A DNA stretch of 13,859 nt from an uncultured Nitrososphaerota archaeon (GTDB lineage Bacteria > Bacillota > Clostridia > Oscillospirales > Ruminococcaceae): the NCBI GenBank assembly GCA_934869045.1, contig CAKXAF010000018.1, positions 3,148 to 17,006 on the forward strand, given 5' to 3'. Positions 13,679 to 13,859 of this stretch are shown here, in pieces (positions within the stretch are counted from its first letter, which is position 1; every line of letters starts with the position of its first letter). Under the pieces are notes generated by a model, which did no database searches, was not told where the DNA came from, and saw only the letters and a program-made list of their open reading frames with translations. The translations under genes were made by a program, and so were the position numbers.

Positions 13679-13859
13679 ATGAAAAGTCGGTCTGCGATGG
13701 CAAAATTCCGCAAAGATTACCTTTCCAGATGGCGGCTATATCTATTTTTGCTGATACCGGTGGTTTATATCATCGTTTTCGCCTACATTCCCATGGTTGG
13801 GGCTCAGATCGCGTTCCGGGATTATGACTTCGTCCTGGGGATTTGGGGCAGCCAGTGGG
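13679..13859 (+). CDS. ABC transporter permease, LplB-type (3' end beyond window)
   Basis: First about 60 residues of an inner-membrane component of a carbohydrate ABC importer. A basic N-terminus (KSRSAMAKFRKDYLSRWR) precedes the first transmembrane helix (YLFLLIPVVYIIVFAYI) and the segment PMVGAQIAFRDYDF, which matches the start of LplB-family permeases (YIPMxGxQIAFKDY). ATG at 13679 has AAAGGA 8 nt upstream. It would partner with the solute-binding lipoprotein 54 nt upstream, and a second permease is expected to follow outside the window. The ATPase is often encoded elsewhere for this class. Confidence 0.93.
   Translation, partial: MKSRSAMAKFRKDYLSRWRLYLFLLIPVVYIIVFAYIPMVGAQIAFRDYDFVLGIWGSQW

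Overview
The window most likely comes from a fairly GC-rich member of the Clostridia, probably a gut Oscillospirales-type organism. This rests on Firmicute-style strong AGGAGG ribosome-binding sites, the order rplS–signal peptidase–rbgA, a membrane-bound AraC (YesN-like) regulator beside a lipoprotein/LplB-type sugar ABC system, and a PocR-domain AraC regulator. The taxonomic call is inference; there is no rRNA here to anchor it.

Layout. Positions 1–9145 are read almost entirely on the minus strand, in this transcription order. (a) 9145→7016: a DUF2284 cysteine-rich protein and a 2Fe-2S/ASKHA protein of the RACo (corrinoid reductive activator) type, 12 bp apart, ending in a 14-bp-stem terminator. 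(b) 6963→6439: an unrecognised 174-residue protein. (c) 6347→5043: an AraC-family regulator with an N-terminal PocR sensory domain and an odd C-terminal tail of 8-residue repeats, with its own promoter and a 17-bp-stem terminator. (d) 4813→2769: a two-gene sugar operon (xylose-isomerase-like TIM barrel, then Gfo/Idh/MocA oxidoreductase) behind a near-consensus promoter that carries a LacI/CcpA-type operator just downstream of the -10. It ends in one or two terminators. (e) 2433→1: a housekeeping block of rplS (L19), two tandem type I signal peptidases and the start-proximal part of rbgA, driven by a strong promoter with a structured 5' leader.

Positions 9459–13859 are on the plus strand: a 793-residue two-transmembrane AraC regulator behind a perfect-consensus -35/-10 pair, a carbohydrate-type solute-binding lipoprotein with its own promoter, an intercistronic stem-loop, and the start of an LplB-type permease that runs off the window.

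How the parts fit. The plus-strand block looks like a self-contained oligosaccharide uptake locus with its membrane regulator. The minus-strand oxidoreductase/isomerase operon would process a sugar, inositol or related polyol; its controller may be the neighbouring PocR–AraC protein and/or a LacI-type or CcpA repressor not present here. The DUF2284/RACo pair points to corrinoid-dependent methyl-transfer metabolism, but no corrinoid protein or methyltransferase is in view. I found no CRISPR array, tRNA, rRNA, insertion sequence or clear phage/defence cassette. The most unusual items are the repeat tail on the PocR–AraC regulator, the orphan corrinoid-reactivation pair and several well-formed regulatory sites.
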